Source: Mycobacterium cookii
GTDB taxonomy: Bacteria; Actinomycetota; Actinomycetes; Mycobacteriales; Mycobacteriaceae
Direction: 5' to 3'
Length of the DNA: 64,000 nt
Assembly (NCBI RefSeq): GCF_010727945.1
Contig: NZ_AP022569.1
Coordinates: 1,674,001 to 1,738,000, forward strand
A model generated the notes under the pieces. That model ran no database searches, had not been told where the DNA came from, and worked only from the letters and a program-made list of their open reading frames with translations. Shown here piece by piece: positions 8,629 through 18,897 of the stretch (the stretch's first letter is position 1; each line of letters starts with the position of its first letter). The position numbers and the translations under genes are program-made.

Positions 8629-9021
8629 CTACGGCAGCTCGAGTATGGCCACCGCGGCGGCGGTGTCGGCTTCGTGCGTCAACGACACGTGGATCGTCAC
8701 GTCCTTGAGATGCTGGGCGATATCGCCGGTCAGGCGGACCTTCGGCCGACCCCACATGTCGGTGATCACCTCGATATCGCGATGGATGTCTTCGCGCAAC
8801 ACCGGCCGCTGGGAGAACCGCGACCCCGACCAGGCCTTGATCACCGCCTCCTTGGCCGCCCACCGCGCAGCCAAGTGGCGCGCCGCCGAGGAACTCTTGT
8901 CCGAGGCGTCGCGCCGCTCACCGGGCGTGAACGTCTCGGCGAAAACCGTTCCGGGCTGGTCGACCTGTTCGGCGAACTCAGCGATGGAGACAAGGTCTAT
9001 CCCCACTCCGACGATGCTCAT
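8629..9021 (-). CDS. acpS: Holo-[acyl-carrier-protein] synthase (4'-phosphopantetheinyl transferase)
   Basis: A 130-residue enzyme that moves 4'-phosphopantetheine from CoA to the serine of the FAS-I acyl carrier domain. The metal-binding residues are visible: Asp9 in VGIDLVSI and Glu58 in WAAKEAVIKAW. It starts at an ATG with GAGGAGGAG upstream and follows fas on the same strand after about 160 bases. This agrees with its known dedicated role in activating mycobacterial FAS-I, which lacks its own transferase domain. Confidence 0.95.
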   Translation of the reverse strand: MSIVGVGIDLVSIAEFAEQVDQPGTVFAETFTPGERRDASDKSSSAARHLAARWAAKEAVIKAWSGSRFSQRPVLREDIHRDIEVITDMWGRPKVRLTGDIAQHLKDVTIHVSLTHEADTAAAVAILELP

Positions 9022-9179
9022 GGGTGTCGCTCCTCCTCACTGGCGCCGCTCATGCGGCGCACAGCCGGGTCGCCGACACGGCTCAAAGGCGCCACTCCTC
9101 GATCCCGGCTTCGCCGGGACCATCGTCATCGGCGCGGCTCATATTGGCTAAGAACCTAGCCGACGCTCACCGGGGGTGG

Positions 9180-12100
9180 TCAAACGCGGTACAAGTCGTC
9201 GTCGCCCAACCGTGCATCCGCGTCGAGCAACATCGCCGCCTCCTGGCGCTTCTCGGACACCTCGTGGTCGAAACGACGGTCCGCCGGCCGCTCGTACATC
9301 GGCCGACCCCCGGCGATCGCCGAGGCCAGTCGCCGTTGTCCGGCCAGCAGGCGGGCGTCTGCCCGCCGCAGGTATTCGGCGCGCTGCTCGTCGTCCAGCG
9401 TGGCCAGGAAGGCCTGCGGGTGCACCAGCGCGACCAGCCCGGACACGTGGCCGAACCCGAGGCTGGTCACCAGCCCCGCCTTGAGCGGGAACTTCGCGCC
9501 GAGCCGCAGCGTGTCACGGACCCAGACGAAGTGCGCCGAGCCGGCGAGTTCGTCGTCGACGCAGTCCAGGCTGCGGTTGGGCGGGATCACGCCGTCGCGC
9601 AGGATCTGGCACAACCCCATCATCTGGAAGACCGCAGCGCCGCCCTTGGCGTGCCCGGTGAGGCTCTTTTGCGAGACGACGAACAGCGGCGCGCCGTCCG
9701 ACCTGCCGAGCGAATCTGCCAGCCGCTCATGCAGTTCGGTCTCGTTGGGGTCGTTGGCCAACGTCGAGGTGTCGTGCTTGGAGATCACCGCGATGTCGTC
9801 GGCGCCGACACCCAGCTTGGCCAGCGACCGGGCCAGCGGCGAGTCCTTGCCCCCGCGCCCGGCGCCCAACGCACCCAACCCCGGAGCCGGGATCGACGTG
9901 TGCACGCCATCGGCGAAGGACTGCGCGTAGCCCACCACGGCGAGCACCGGCAGACCCATCTTGACCGCGAGATCCCCACGGGCCAGCAGGATCGTCCCAC
10001 CGCCCTGAGCTTCCAGGAAGCCGAGCCGGCGGCGGTCGTTGGGCCGGGAGAACTTCGCGTCGCTGATGCCCCTGCCGCGCATCATCGAGGTGTCGGCCGT
10101 CGCGGCCATGTCGCCGAAGCCGATGATGGCCTCCAGCGTCAGGTCGTCGAAGCCGCCCGTCACCACCAACTCGGCCTTGCCGAGACGGATCTTGTCGACG
10201 CCCTCCTCGACCGACACCGCCGCCGTGGCGCACGCGCCGACGGGGTGGATCATCGCGCCGTAGCTACCGACATAGCTCTGGATCACGTGTGCGGCAACGA
10301 CATTCGGCAGAACTTCCTGCAGGATGTCGTTGGGCTTGTTCCGGCCGAGCAGGTTGCCGTGATACATCGTCTGCATCGACGTCATGCCGCCCATGCCGGT
10401 GCCCTGCGTGCTGGCCACCAGGCTCGGATGCACGTAACGCATCACCTCGGTCGGCGTGAAACCCGACGACAGGAAGGCGTCTACGGTCGCGACGATGTTC
10501 CACAGCGCCACCCGGTCGATCGAGTTGGCCATGTCCGGGCTGATGCCGTAGACCTGCGGGTCGAACCCGGTCGGAATCTGGGCGCCGACGGTCCGCGACA
10601 GCTTGGTCTTGCGCGGCACGCGAATCTCGGTGCCCGCCTTGCGGGTTACCTGCCAGTCGCCGGAATCGGGGACCGGCCGCACCACGGTGTGCTCGGGGTC
10701 GGACTCCACGAACGCGCGGGCTTCGGCCTCCGAGGAGACGACGAACGTGAAGTCCTTGTCCAGGAACACGCTCACCAGCAACGGCGAAGCGTGGTCGGGG
10801 TCGATCGCACCGTCGTCGACGAACTCACGGATGCCGACGCGTTCGACGACAACGTCGTGGTAGCGCTCGACCAGCTCGGCCTCGTCGACCAGATCGCCGG
10901 ATTCGACGTCGTACCAACCGGGTTGGGGGTCGTCCTCCCACTTGATCAGCCCGGTGGTCCAGGCCAGCTCGAGCACACCGGCCGCCGACAGTTCGTTGTC
11001 GACCTCCATCTCGAAGCGGGTCCGCGACGAACCGTAGGGGCCGAGTTCGGCACCGCCGACGATGACCACCAACTCGGACGGGTCCACGTCGAGGTCAGTC
11101 CACACCGGCGGCGGGGCCGGGGTGAAACCACGCGGCGGCGACGGCAACGCGGCGATCGTCCCCTCGGCCGGGCCGTCCTCGTCGACCGCGGACTCGGAGG
11201 AGATCTCCTCACGGGCCTTGGCGGCCAACTCGGCCATGTCGAGCTGGACGTCGCCGAGGCCGCCGGTGAAGTCCACCTTGATCGGCGCGATGGCCGCGGC
11301 GGCCTTCGATTCGATGCCGCAGAGCCCGAGCAGCATCTCGGCCATCTCGTCGGTGGAATACGTTGTCACACCGGCTTCTTCGACGGCGCTGACGATCGCG
11401 TCGTTGTGGCCCATCAGCCCGGTGCCGCGGGTCCAGCCGATCAAAGCGTGGGCCAGGCTGACGCGCTGCGCCCACGACGACTCGGCACTCCAGCGGGTCA
11501 CGACCGCGTCCAGCGCCGACTTGGCTTCACCGTATGCGCCGTCGCCGCCGAACATTCCGCGGTTGGGTGAGCCGGGCAGCACCACGTGCAGCCGTGACGC
11601 GATGTCGCGTTCGGCGCCGATCCGGGACAGGCCGCCGATCAGCCGCTGCACCGCCCAGAGCAACACCTTCATTTCCATCTCCGAGCGTGAACCGGCCTCG
11701 GACAGGTCGCCGACCACCCGCGGCGCCGCGAACGGGAACAGCAGCGTGGGAGTTTGCGCGTCCTTGATGTGAATCGATTGCGGCCCAAGGCTTTCGTTCT
11801 GCTCGCTGCCGACCCACTCGGCGAGCGCGTCGATGTCGGAGTAGGACGCCATGTTGGCCGCCACCACCCAGAGCGACGCACCGAAGCGGGCGTGGTCGCG
11901 GTACAGGTTGCGGTAGAAGGCCAGTCGTTGGTCGTCGAGCTTGGACGTCGTCGCGATGACGGTGGCACCACCGTCGAGCAGTCGACCTACCACCGATGCG
12001 GCGATCGAACCCTTCGACGCACCCGTCACCACCGCGACCTCGTGGCTGAACCGGCCGTTGTCCGGGTTCTCCGCGCCGGCAGCGATCCGGCCGTACAGCG

Positions 12101-15100
12101 ACGCGTGAATCTGCTTGCCGGCAGCCAAGGCTCGGCCCTGCCACCAGGTCGCCTGGGTCGCCACCACGTGGCCGGCACCCTCGAACCGCTCGGACAGTCG
12201 CGCCCAGTCGGCGTTGGCCTCGTCTTCGTCGACCAGCCAGAGCTTGACCAGGTCTTCGCGGGCACTGGCCCAGCGGTCGTCGAACAGCACGGCCTTCTTG
12301 CCGTCGAACACCGGGGCGACCAGTCGGGGCCAGTCCGACCCGAGTTCGGCTGTGACCAGGTCGATCAGCTCGGCATCGGAGGCGGCCGGCGGCGCGCTGA
12401 CCGGGCTGTCCAATCCGAGCTGGCCCAGGACCAGGCGGGCCGCCGAAGCCAGCACGCCGTCTGGGCCGGTGATCTGCTCGGTGAACTCACCGAGCGCGGC
12501 CGCATCGACGGTCGCACCGCCACCGCCGCCGGTGGACGGCAGCGCCACCGCCACGCCGCGGCGGGCGGCCACCGCCGCCACCGCGGCGTCGATGACGCGG
12601 TCGACGGCGGCGGAGTCAGCCAGGGCGCCCTCGTGCAGGTTGCCCATCGCACCGCCACGAACGCTGGTGCCCTCGCGGGTGCCGAGCGCGACCTCGACGG
12701 TGACGTGCTTGGCCCAGCCTTCGCCGAGTTCCCACGTCTTCGTCACTCGCTCGGCGATCGCCGCGGGCCGCTTGCCCGACGGTCCGAGCACGGTGCGCAG
12801 CTGGTCGTTGATCGCGTCGGAAAGCACTGGGCCGTAGGGCTTGTAGGTGCGCGCGAGTTTGGTGACCTGCGCCCGGAGCCCGGTCAGGTCGGCCTCGGCG
12901 GCGCCGTCGATGGCGCCCAGGTTCAGCTCGGAACCCAGGTCGACCAGCAACTGGTTTCGCCGCGATGACGCGCCGTCGGTGATCGACTCGATGGAGTCCA
13001 GCTCCTCGATCTGGTCGATCCGCATCTTGGCCGACAGCGCGATCAGCGCCAGCGTGGCGTCGGCGGCGTCGAACGTGATGTCGTCCGGCCTCGGGGCCCC
13101 TGACGGAGCGGTCGCGGGGGCCGGAGCGGCCGGCGCGGCCTCCGCACTGACGACCGCCTCGGCAGCGTCGGACTCCGGGTTCTCGTCGAGCTCGAACTCA
13201 GGCTCGGGGTCGGTGTCGGTGGCGAACAGCACGGCGGCGTCGCGCTCGGCGTTGAGCACTTCGACTGTGCTGTGGGCATATTCGGGCAGTTTGAGGGTGT
13301 TGGTGGCCAGGCCGGCGACGGTCGGCGCCGATTTCACGCCGATCTCGACGAACCGCTCCACACCCAGACCGCCCGCGGCCTCCTCGGTGAACAGCAGGTC
13401 CTGGGTTTCGATCCAGCGCACCGGGCTGGCGAACTGCCAGGCGAGCAGCTCGATGAACACCGTGCGGGCCATGTCGAACGGCCGCTCGGCAAGCCAGGTG
13501 TCGTAGTTCTCCAGGATGTCGTCGAGCGGCTCGGCCGGCACCAGATCGCGGATCTCCTGGATGAAGTCACGCTCCAGGCTGAACGGCCGCGGGACCAGGT
13601 TCGGGATGTAACGCCCGATGATCACCTTGGGGTCTTTGTTGCGCGGCATGACCCGGTCCAGCGAGCGGCGGAACTCGGCGACGCCGACCCGCAGCACCTC
13701 CGAGTGGAACGGCACGTCGATACCCGGAACCAGGATGAACGACCGCTTGCCGCCGGAGATTTCGCGACGCCGCTCCACCTCGGCCTCGAGCTCCTCGAGA
13801 CCCCGTACCGTGCCGGCGATCGCGTACTGCGAGCCACGCAGGTTGAAGTTCACGATCTGCAGGAACTCACCGGTGCGCCGCGAGATCTCGTCGACGAACT
13901 CCGGCACCAAGGCGTCGTCGAGGTCGATCTGCGACGGGCGGATCGCGGCCAGCCGGTAGTTGGACCGGCCCAGCTCGTCTCGCGGCACGATGTCGTGCAT
14001 GTTGGAGCCGCGCTGGAACACCGTCTCCAGCAACGCTTCCAGGCCGTAGATGTCGCTCACGCAGGCCAGCGCGGTGTACTCGCCGACGGAGTGGCCGCAC
14101 GCGATGGCGTCTTCCACAAACGCGCCCTGCTCGCGCATCTCGGCGACCTGCGCGCTGGCCACCGTCGCCATCGCGACCTGGGTGAACTGGGTCAGGTACA
14201 GCACGCCTTCGGGGTGCTGGTAGTGCACGCCGCTGGCGATCAGCGTGGTCGGGTTGTCCCGCACCACATGCAGAATCGAGAAGCCCAGCGTTTCGCGGGT
14301 GTACTTGTCGGCGTCGTCCCAGACTTTGCGGGCGGCCTTGGAACGGGCCCGGACCTCCATGCCCATGCCCTTGTGCTGGATGCCCTGACCCGGGAACGCG
14401 TAGACCGTCTTGGGCGCGGCAAGGCGCGCCGTCGCCGACATCACCAGATCCGAACCGATCCGCGCGGCTACCTCCAAAACCTCTGCGCCCTGATCGATTC
14501 CGACCCGGTCGACCCGGAAGTCCACCTCGTCTCCGGGTTGAACCATGCCCAGGAAGCGGGCCGTCCAGCCGATCAGCCGGGCCGGCGGGCGGGCCTGGCC
14601 GTCGGTGGCGGTGACAACGTGTTGCGCCGCGGCCGACAGCCACATCCCGTGCACGATTGGAGATTCCAGGCCGGCCAGCAACGCGGCAGACCGGTCGGTG
14701 TGGATCGGGTTGTGGTCGCCGGACACCACGGCGAACGGCCGCATGTCGGCCGGTGCGGTCAACGTGACGTCACGTCGGCGACGTCGAGGGGTGTCGGTGG
14801 CGTTCTCCGAGACCGCGCCGCCGGCCCGCGGCGGGTCGGTGAGTTCGGCCGCGCCGGTGCGACCACGAATCGCGAACCGCTCCTCCATGGTGGCGAGCAC
14901 GGTCCGGTCCGCCGCGGCGACCGTTACCGAGATCGGGACGACGCGGCCGACCTCGGTGTCGGTGGCCACCGAAGCCGTTGCGGTGACGATCAATTCGGCC
15001 GGAACCTTGGGCAGCGCGGCGATCAGGTGAGCGGCGTGGTCCAAGTGCACCAGGCTCAGCAGGCCTTCCACGACGGGCACGCCTTCGCCGGTGACCGCGG

Positions 15101-18100
15101 AACCGATGGCCGCGAAGACGGCCGGCCAGCAACGGCCGACGAGAGCGTCGGGCACGGTGGTCAGCGTCGGCGCCAGCGGCTCGCCGAAGATGGCGGTGAC
15201 GCCGGTGTGGTCTGCGACCCGCTCGGGGTCCCAGTGCACGTTCACGGTCGCGGTCCCGTTGTGCACCCGCGGCAACGTCTCCGGGCCCTCGGCTCCGGCG
15301 GCGATCGCAAGCACCGAGCGCATCGCCTCGATCGCGTCCTTGGTGCGGACCACCGGCATCCCACCGTCAATCGTGCTGGCGGGCAAGCTGAATCGGATGT
15401 CGATCCAGACGCCGGCGATCGGCACACTCAGCACGACGTGGTCGCCGTCCGTCTGCAGACGCGCGCCGGTGGACCCGTGCGTGGCTCGCGGCTCGCGGGA
15501 TTCGTCACCGCCGTGATGCACCTGCCATTCGGCGGGATCGGCGATGCGGTGCACCGGGTTGGTGGCGGCGCGGCCGGCCCACAACACATCTGGCGCGTCG
15601 AGCACGGTGGCCAGCGGCCCGCGCACATCGCTGCGGTGCTGTCGTCGTGCGGTGACCGCGGTCGGTGTCGCGCCGGTCGAGAGCACCTCGTCGACCGCGG
15701 CCTGCTCAAAGCGGTCCAGCAATTCGCCGACCGGCTCGTCGAGCCGGGTGATGCCGGCGACCGCCGCGGTGCCGGGGATGATGCACACCTGCTCGGCGTC
15801 GTAGCGGGCGTCGTGGGCCTGCCACAGCGAATCGCTTCGCCACCAACGGCGTACATCCTTGTCGATGACCGGCACGAAGTTGACCGGCTTACCCAGCGTC
15901 TTGCACAGCGTGACGAAGAAGGGGACGTCCGCCGGATGCAGCTGCACGGTTTCGGCATCGGGGTAGCGGGCACGTAGCGCCGCGATGGCCCGTTCGGGGT
16001 TCTCCAGCAATTCGGAATCGTCGAACAGGGTGTCGATCGGCCCCGAGTCCAGCGGGTCCAGCCGCGCCTCGGCGCGCTGCAGCATCTGCTGAAACCGGTC
16101 GCGCCAGGTGTCGGCCAGCCAGAGGCTGCCCGGCGCGGCGGTGTCGGCGGTGGAGTTGCCCTCCCCGATCGCCAGCTCGACGTAGCGCTGCAGCCACTGC
16201 AGGTAGGTCATCTCGCCGACGTCGCCGAAGTACGGCTTCGCGGTACCGGCCATCGCGGCGATCAGCTCGTCGCGGCGCGCGGCGACGGCCTCGGCGTCTC
16301 CGGCGACCTCGTCGAGCAGCCGGCCACAGCGCGAGGCGGCGTTGTCGATCTCGTGAATGTCGGCGCCGAGCTGACTACGGCCGGAAGCCATGCCGCCCTG
16401 CGCTTTTCCGGCGCCGACCCACTGATCTGTGCCCCGGATGTCGACCAGCATCTGCTTGACCGACGGCGACGTCGTGGCCTCCAGTGTGGCCATCGCCGCG
16501 GTGCCGACCAGGATGCCGTCGATCGGCATCAGCGGGAAGCCATAGGACTGCGCCCAGCGTCCGGACAGGTATTCGGCGGCCCGCTCGGGCGTGCCGATAC
16601 CGCCGCCGACGCAGACGGTGATGTTAGGCCGCGACCGCAGTTCGGAATAGGTGGCCAGCAGGAGATCGTCCAGGTCTTCCCACGAGTGGTGACCGCCGGC
16701 GCGACCACCCTCGACGTGCATGATGACCGGCTTGGTGGGCACTTCGGTGGCGATGCGGATCACCGAACGGATCTGCTCGACGGTGCCCGGCTTGAACACC
16801 ACGTGGGCGATGCCGATCTCGTTGAGCTCCTCGATCAGCTCGACGGCCTCTTCCAGCTCGGGTATGCCTGCGCTGACGACCACGCCGTCGATCGCCGCAC
16901 CGGACTGGCGGGCTTTCTGCACCAACCGCTTTCCGCCGACCTGCAGCTTCCACAGGTACGGGTCGAGGAACAGCGAATTGAATTGGTAGGTGCGGCCGGG
17001 CTCGAGCAACCCGGCGAGCTCCTTGATACGACCGTCGAAGATCGGCTCGGTGACCTGCCCGCCGCCTGCCAGCTCGGCCCAGTGCCCGGCGTTGGCCGCG
17101 GCCGCGACGATCTTGGCGTCGACCGTCGTCGGCGTCATGCCCGCCAGCAGAATCGGTGACCGTCCGGTCAGGCGGGTGAACTTCGTCGACAATTTGACCC
17201 GCCCGTCGGGCAGGCTGACCACCGACGGGGCGTAGCTGGACCACGGTCGGGCCACCTCGGGGACGGCGCCGACGGTGAACAGGTTGCGCTGACCGCCGCG
17301 GGTGGCCGCGGGCACGATGCCGACGCCGAGCCCGCGGATGACCGGCGCGGTCAACCGGGTCAGGATGTCGCCGGGTCCGAGGTCGAGAATCCAGCGCGCG
17401 CCGGCCTCGTGAACCCGGATCACCTCGTCGACCCAGTCGACCGGCTGAACCAGGATGGCCTCGGCCATCGCGCGGGCCAGCGCGACGTCGATGCCGACCT
17501 GCTGCGCCCAGTCACCGACGATGTCGATGCTGTCGGCGAGCCTGGGTGTGTGGAAGCCGACCTCGACCTGGACCACGTCGAAGACCGGCGCGAAGATGTC
17601 GCCGCCGCGGACCTTGTTCTTGCGGTCGGCTTCTTCCTTCTCCGAGATCTGTTGGCAGTACAACTCGAAGCGGGACAGCTGCTCGGGGGTGCCGGTGATG
17701 ACGACCGAGCGCCGGCCGTTGCGGATCGACAGCACGGGCGGCAGCACCGTCCGGACGTCTTGGGCGAACTCCTCGAGCAGCTGGTAGATGCGCTCGGGGT
17801 CGGCGTTGGTGACCGACACCATCGGCGAGCGGTCGCCGAGCACCGAGATCCCGCGCCGACGAGCCACCAGCGTGCCCGCCGCGCCGATCAGCTGCGCCAT
17901 GGCCAGCAGCTCGATATCGCGCGCTCCCGCCGCTTTCAGCGCCTCGACGGCCAAGATGCCCTGCGAGTGCCCGACGACGGCCACCGGCGGGGTCTTGGTC
18001 AAGTCCATGCCCTGGCGCGACAGGGTGCGGATTGCGGCGATCTGCGTCAGCAGGACGCCGGGCAGCGACACCGCGGCCGAGGTCAGCTGCTTGGTGGACG

Positions 18101-18416
18101 GAACCGGATCCTCCGCGGCCAGCGCGCGCACCCAGCGCAGCGGCTCGAAGCCGATCGGCCGCACGACGACGAGCTCGTTCGCGACGGGCTCGAGCAGCAG
18201 GTCGACCTCGCCGACCAGCGTCGCCAGCTCGGACTCGATGCCGGCCGAGGACACCAGCTCTTCCAGCGTCTCCAGCCACGCACCGCCCTGGCCGCCGAAG
18301 GCGACGGCGTACGCCTCACCGGCGGTCAGACGATCGACGAGCGCGTGGGTGCCGTGGGGAGCCTCGGGCGTCCCGTCGTTGTCAGCAGACACCCGGTGGT
18401 GCTCGTAGATCGTCAC
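9180..18416 (-). CDS. fas: Type I fatty acid synthase (FAS-I), single chain
   Basis: A 3078-residue multifunctional synthase that makes C16-C26 acyl-CoAs de novo and supplies the mycolic-acid FAS-II system. The start is GTG with AGGAG upstream. Domains in order: acetyl transferase (VVGHSQGILAVEA, about residue 145), enoyl reductase (about 420-900, with HVEGGRAGGHHSW), dehydratase hot-dog region (about 1200-1350, with HGMWLSAAAQH), malonyl/palmitoyl transferase (ACGHSVGEYTAL, about 1440), acyl carrier region around TDGASSRRNQLL, ketoreductase (VVTGASKGSIAASVVG, about 2130), and ketosynthase with active-site Cys about 2729 in HPVGACATAAVS. No phosphopantetheinyl transferase domain is present, so AcpS must act in trans. 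Very long plus-strand frames inside it are codon-bias shadows. Confidence 0.97.
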   Translation of the reverse strand: MTIYEHHRVSADNDGTPEAPHGTHALVDRLTAGEAYAVAFGGQGGAWLETLEELVSSAGIESELATLVGEVDLLLEPVANELVVVRPIGFEPLRWVRALAAEDPVPSTKQLTSAAVSLPGVLLTQIAAIRTLSRQGMDLTKTPPVAVVGHSQGILAVEALKAAGARDIELLAMAQLIGAAGTLVARRRGISVLGDRSPMVSVTNADPERIYQLLEEFAQDVRTVLPPVLSIRNGRRSVVITGTPEQLSRFELYCQQISEKEEADRKNKVRGGDIFAPVFDVVQVEVGFHTPRLADSIDIVGDWAQQVGIDVALARAMAEAILVQPVDWVDEVIRVHEAGARWILDLGPGDILTRLTAPVIRGLGVGIVPAATRGGQRNLFTVGAVPEVARPWSSYAPSVVSLPDGRVKLSTKFTRLTGRSPILLAGMTPTTVDAKIVAAAANAGHWAELAGGGQVTEPIFDGRIKELAGLLEPGRTYQFNSLFLDPYLWKLQVGGKRLVQKARQSGAAIDGVVVSAGIPELEEAVELIEELNEIGIAHVVFKPGTVEQIRSVIRIATEVPTKPVIMHVEGGRAGGHHSWEDLDDLLLATYSELRSRPNITVCVGGGIGTPERAAEYLSGRWAQSYGFPLMPIDGILVGTAAMATLEATTSPSVKQMLVDIRGTDQWVGAGKAQGGMASGRSQLGADIHEIDNAASRCGRLLDEVAGDAEAVAARRDELIAAMAGTAKPYFGDVGEMTYLQWLQRYVELAIGEGNSTADTAAPGSLWLADTWRDRFQQMLQRAEARLDPLDSGPIDTLFDDSELLENPERAIAALRARYPDAETVQLHPADVPFFVTLCKTLGKPVNFVPVIDKDVRRWWRSDSLWQAHDARYDAEQVCIIPGTAAVAGITRLDEPVGELLDRFEQAAVDEVLSTGATPTAVTARRQHRSDVRGPLATVLDAPDVLWAGRAATNPVHRIADPAEWQVHHGGDESREPRATHGSTGARLQTDGDHVVLSVPIAGVWIDIRFSLPASTIDGGMPVVRTKDAIEAMRSVLAIAAGAEGPETLPRVHNGTATVNVHWDPERVADHTGVTAIFGEPLAPTLTTVPDALVGRCWPAVFAAIGSAVTGEGVPVVEGLLSLVHLDHAAHLIAALPKVPAELIVTATASVATDTEVGRVVPISVTVAAADRTVLATMEERFAIRGRTGAAELTDPPRAGGAVSENATDTPRRRRRDVTLTAPADMRPFAVVSGDHNPIHTDRSAALLAGLESPIVHGMWLSAAAQHVVTATDGQARPPARLIGWTARFLGMVQPGDEVDFRVDRVGIDQGAEVLEVAARIGSDLVMSATARLAAPKTVYAFPGQGIQHKGMGMEVRARSKAARKVWDDADKYTRETLGFSILHVVRDNPTTLIASGVHYQHPEGVLYLTQFTQVAMATVASAQVAEMREQGAFVEDAIACGHSVGEYTALACVSDIYGLEALLETVFQRGSNMHDIVPRDELGRSNYRLAAIRPSQIDLDDALVPEFVDEISRRTGEFLQIVNFNLRGSQYAIAGTVRGLEELEAEVERRREISGGKRSFILVPGIDVPFHSEVLRVGVAEFRRSLDRVMPRNKDPKVIIGRYIPNLVPRPFSLERDFIQEIRDLVPAEPLDDILENYDTWLAERPFDMARTVFIELLAWQFASPVRWIETQDLLFTEEAAGGLGVERFVEIGVKSAPTVAGLATNTLKLPEYAHSTVEVLNAERDAAVLFATDTDPEPEFELDENPESDAAEAVVSAEAAPAAPAPATAPSGAPRPDDITFDAADATLALIALSAKMRIDQIEELDSIESITDGASSRRNQLLVDLGSELNLGAIDGAAEADLTGLRAQVTKLARTYKPYGPVLSDAINDQLRTVLGPSGKRPAAIAERVTKTWELGEGWAKHVTVEVALGTREGTSVRGGAMGNLHEGALADSAAVDRVIDAAVAAVAARRGVAVALPSTGGGGGATVDAAALGEFTEQITGPDGVLASAARLVLGQLGLDSPVSAPPAASDAELIDLVTAELGSDWPRLVAPVFDGKKAVLFDDRWASAREDLVKLWLVDEDEANADWARLSERFEGAGHVVATQATWWQGRALAAGKQIHASLYGRIAAGAENPDNGRFSHEVAVVTGASKGSIAASVVGRLLDGGATVIATTSKLDDQRLAFYRNLYRDHARFGASLWVVAANMASYSDIDALAEWVGSEQNESLGPQSIHIKDAQTPTLLFPFAAPRVVGDLSEAGSRSEMEMKVLLWAVQRLIGGLSRIGAERDIASRLHVVLPGSPNRGMFGGDGAYGEAKSALDAVVTRWSAESSWAQRVSLAHALIGWTRGTGLMGHNDAIVSAVEEAGVTTYSTDEMAEMLLGLCGIESKAAAAIAPIKVDFTGGLGDVQLDMAELAAKAREEISSESAVDEDGPAEGTIAALPSPPRGFTPAPPPVWTDLDVDPSELVVIVGGAELGPYGSSRTRFEMEVDNELSAAGVLELAWTTGLIKWEDDPQPGWYDVESGDLVDEAELVERYHDVVVERVGIREFVDDGAIDPDHASPLLVSVFLDKDFTFVVSSEAEARAFVESDPEHTVVRPVPDSGDWQVTRKAGTEIRVPRKTKLSRTVGAQIPTGFDPQVYGISPDMANSIDRVALWNIVATVDAFLSSGFTPTEVMRYVHPSLVASTQGTGMGGMTSMQTMYHGNLLGRNKPNDILQEVLPNVVAAHVIQSYVGSYGAMIHPVGACATAAVSVEEGVDKIRLGKAELVVTGGFDDLTLEAIIGFGDMAATADTSMMRGRGISDAKFSRPNDRRRLGFLEAQGGGTILLARGDLAVKMGLPVLAVVGYAQSFADGVHTSIPAPGLGALGAGRGGKDSPLARSLAKLGVGADDIAVISKHDTSTLANDPNETELHERLADSLGRSDGAPLFVVSQKSLTGHAKGGAAVFQMMGLCQILRDGVIPPNRSLDCVDDELAGSAHFVWVRDTLRLGAKFPLKAGLVTSLGFGHVSGLVALVHPQAFLATLDDEQRAEYLRRADARLLAGQRRLASAIAGGRPMYERPADRRFDHEVSEKRQEAAMLLDADARLGDDDLYRV

Positions 18417-18897
18417 GTGTGCATCTCCTCAAGCGCTTATCCGTCGCCTACCTGCCGGAGCCCCGCTGCCCCGGATAAGCCGTCCGAATCCCGATTGAGC
18501 CCCCGACTCACCGGCTACGACTCGACGGACCCGGCTTCAGCGGGTCGGGCCGAAGGGCGTCATCGGCTGCACTAAGAGTGTCATAAGAAATTGGGAGCTC
18601 TCCGGCGCAATTTGGTTACTGGTGAGTTCTACGCATGAGTAATGGTGGGCTGGGTAACACTCCGCTCACCGGCGGCCGACAGCGTCCGGACCAAACCTGC
18701 TGCGTGCAGGTGGTTACGGTCGAGTAGCTATAACTCCGCAGATCAAAGCACGATTGTTATTCAATCGTTACCTACAAAATCTGCGCTTCGTCGGCAGCCG
18801 CCGCTTGCGGTCGACGAGACGCCGCGCGGCGATTGACAAAAATCGGGCAGTCTGACAATCCGGCGGGAGTTTGCTGGAAACTTACCCGTGAGTAGCC
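18417..18897. promoter_or_regulatory. fas upstream region, 481 bases, no gene; contains an 8-bp inverted repeat
   Basis: No coding sequence is supported. Just upstream of the fas ribosome-binding site is an inverted repeat, GCTTATCC (18435-18442) and GGATAAGC (18473-18480), with a 30-base spacer. Farther away (18720-18790) the sequence is AT-rich and could hold the promoter. FAS-I promoters in mycobacteria are bound by the TetR-type activator FasR (established), but I cannot show that this repeat is its site. Confidence 0.5.

Noticed and set aside
9022..9179. Full MIRU element between fas and acpS
   Set aside because: Only the GAGGAGGAG ribosome-binding stretch and a short GCGCCGC/GCGGCGC hairpin resemble the repeat; the GATGCAGAGCG core is missing.
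9024..11570. 848-residue plus-strand frame opposite fas
   Set aside because: Rich in Arg/Gly/Asp/His with no domain, on the antisense of a conserved fas coding region; a GC-bias shadow.
13272..15977. 901-residue plus-strand frame opposite fas
   Set aside because: Same reason: no domain, composition typical of an antisense shadow, and it lies inside conserved FAS-I domains.
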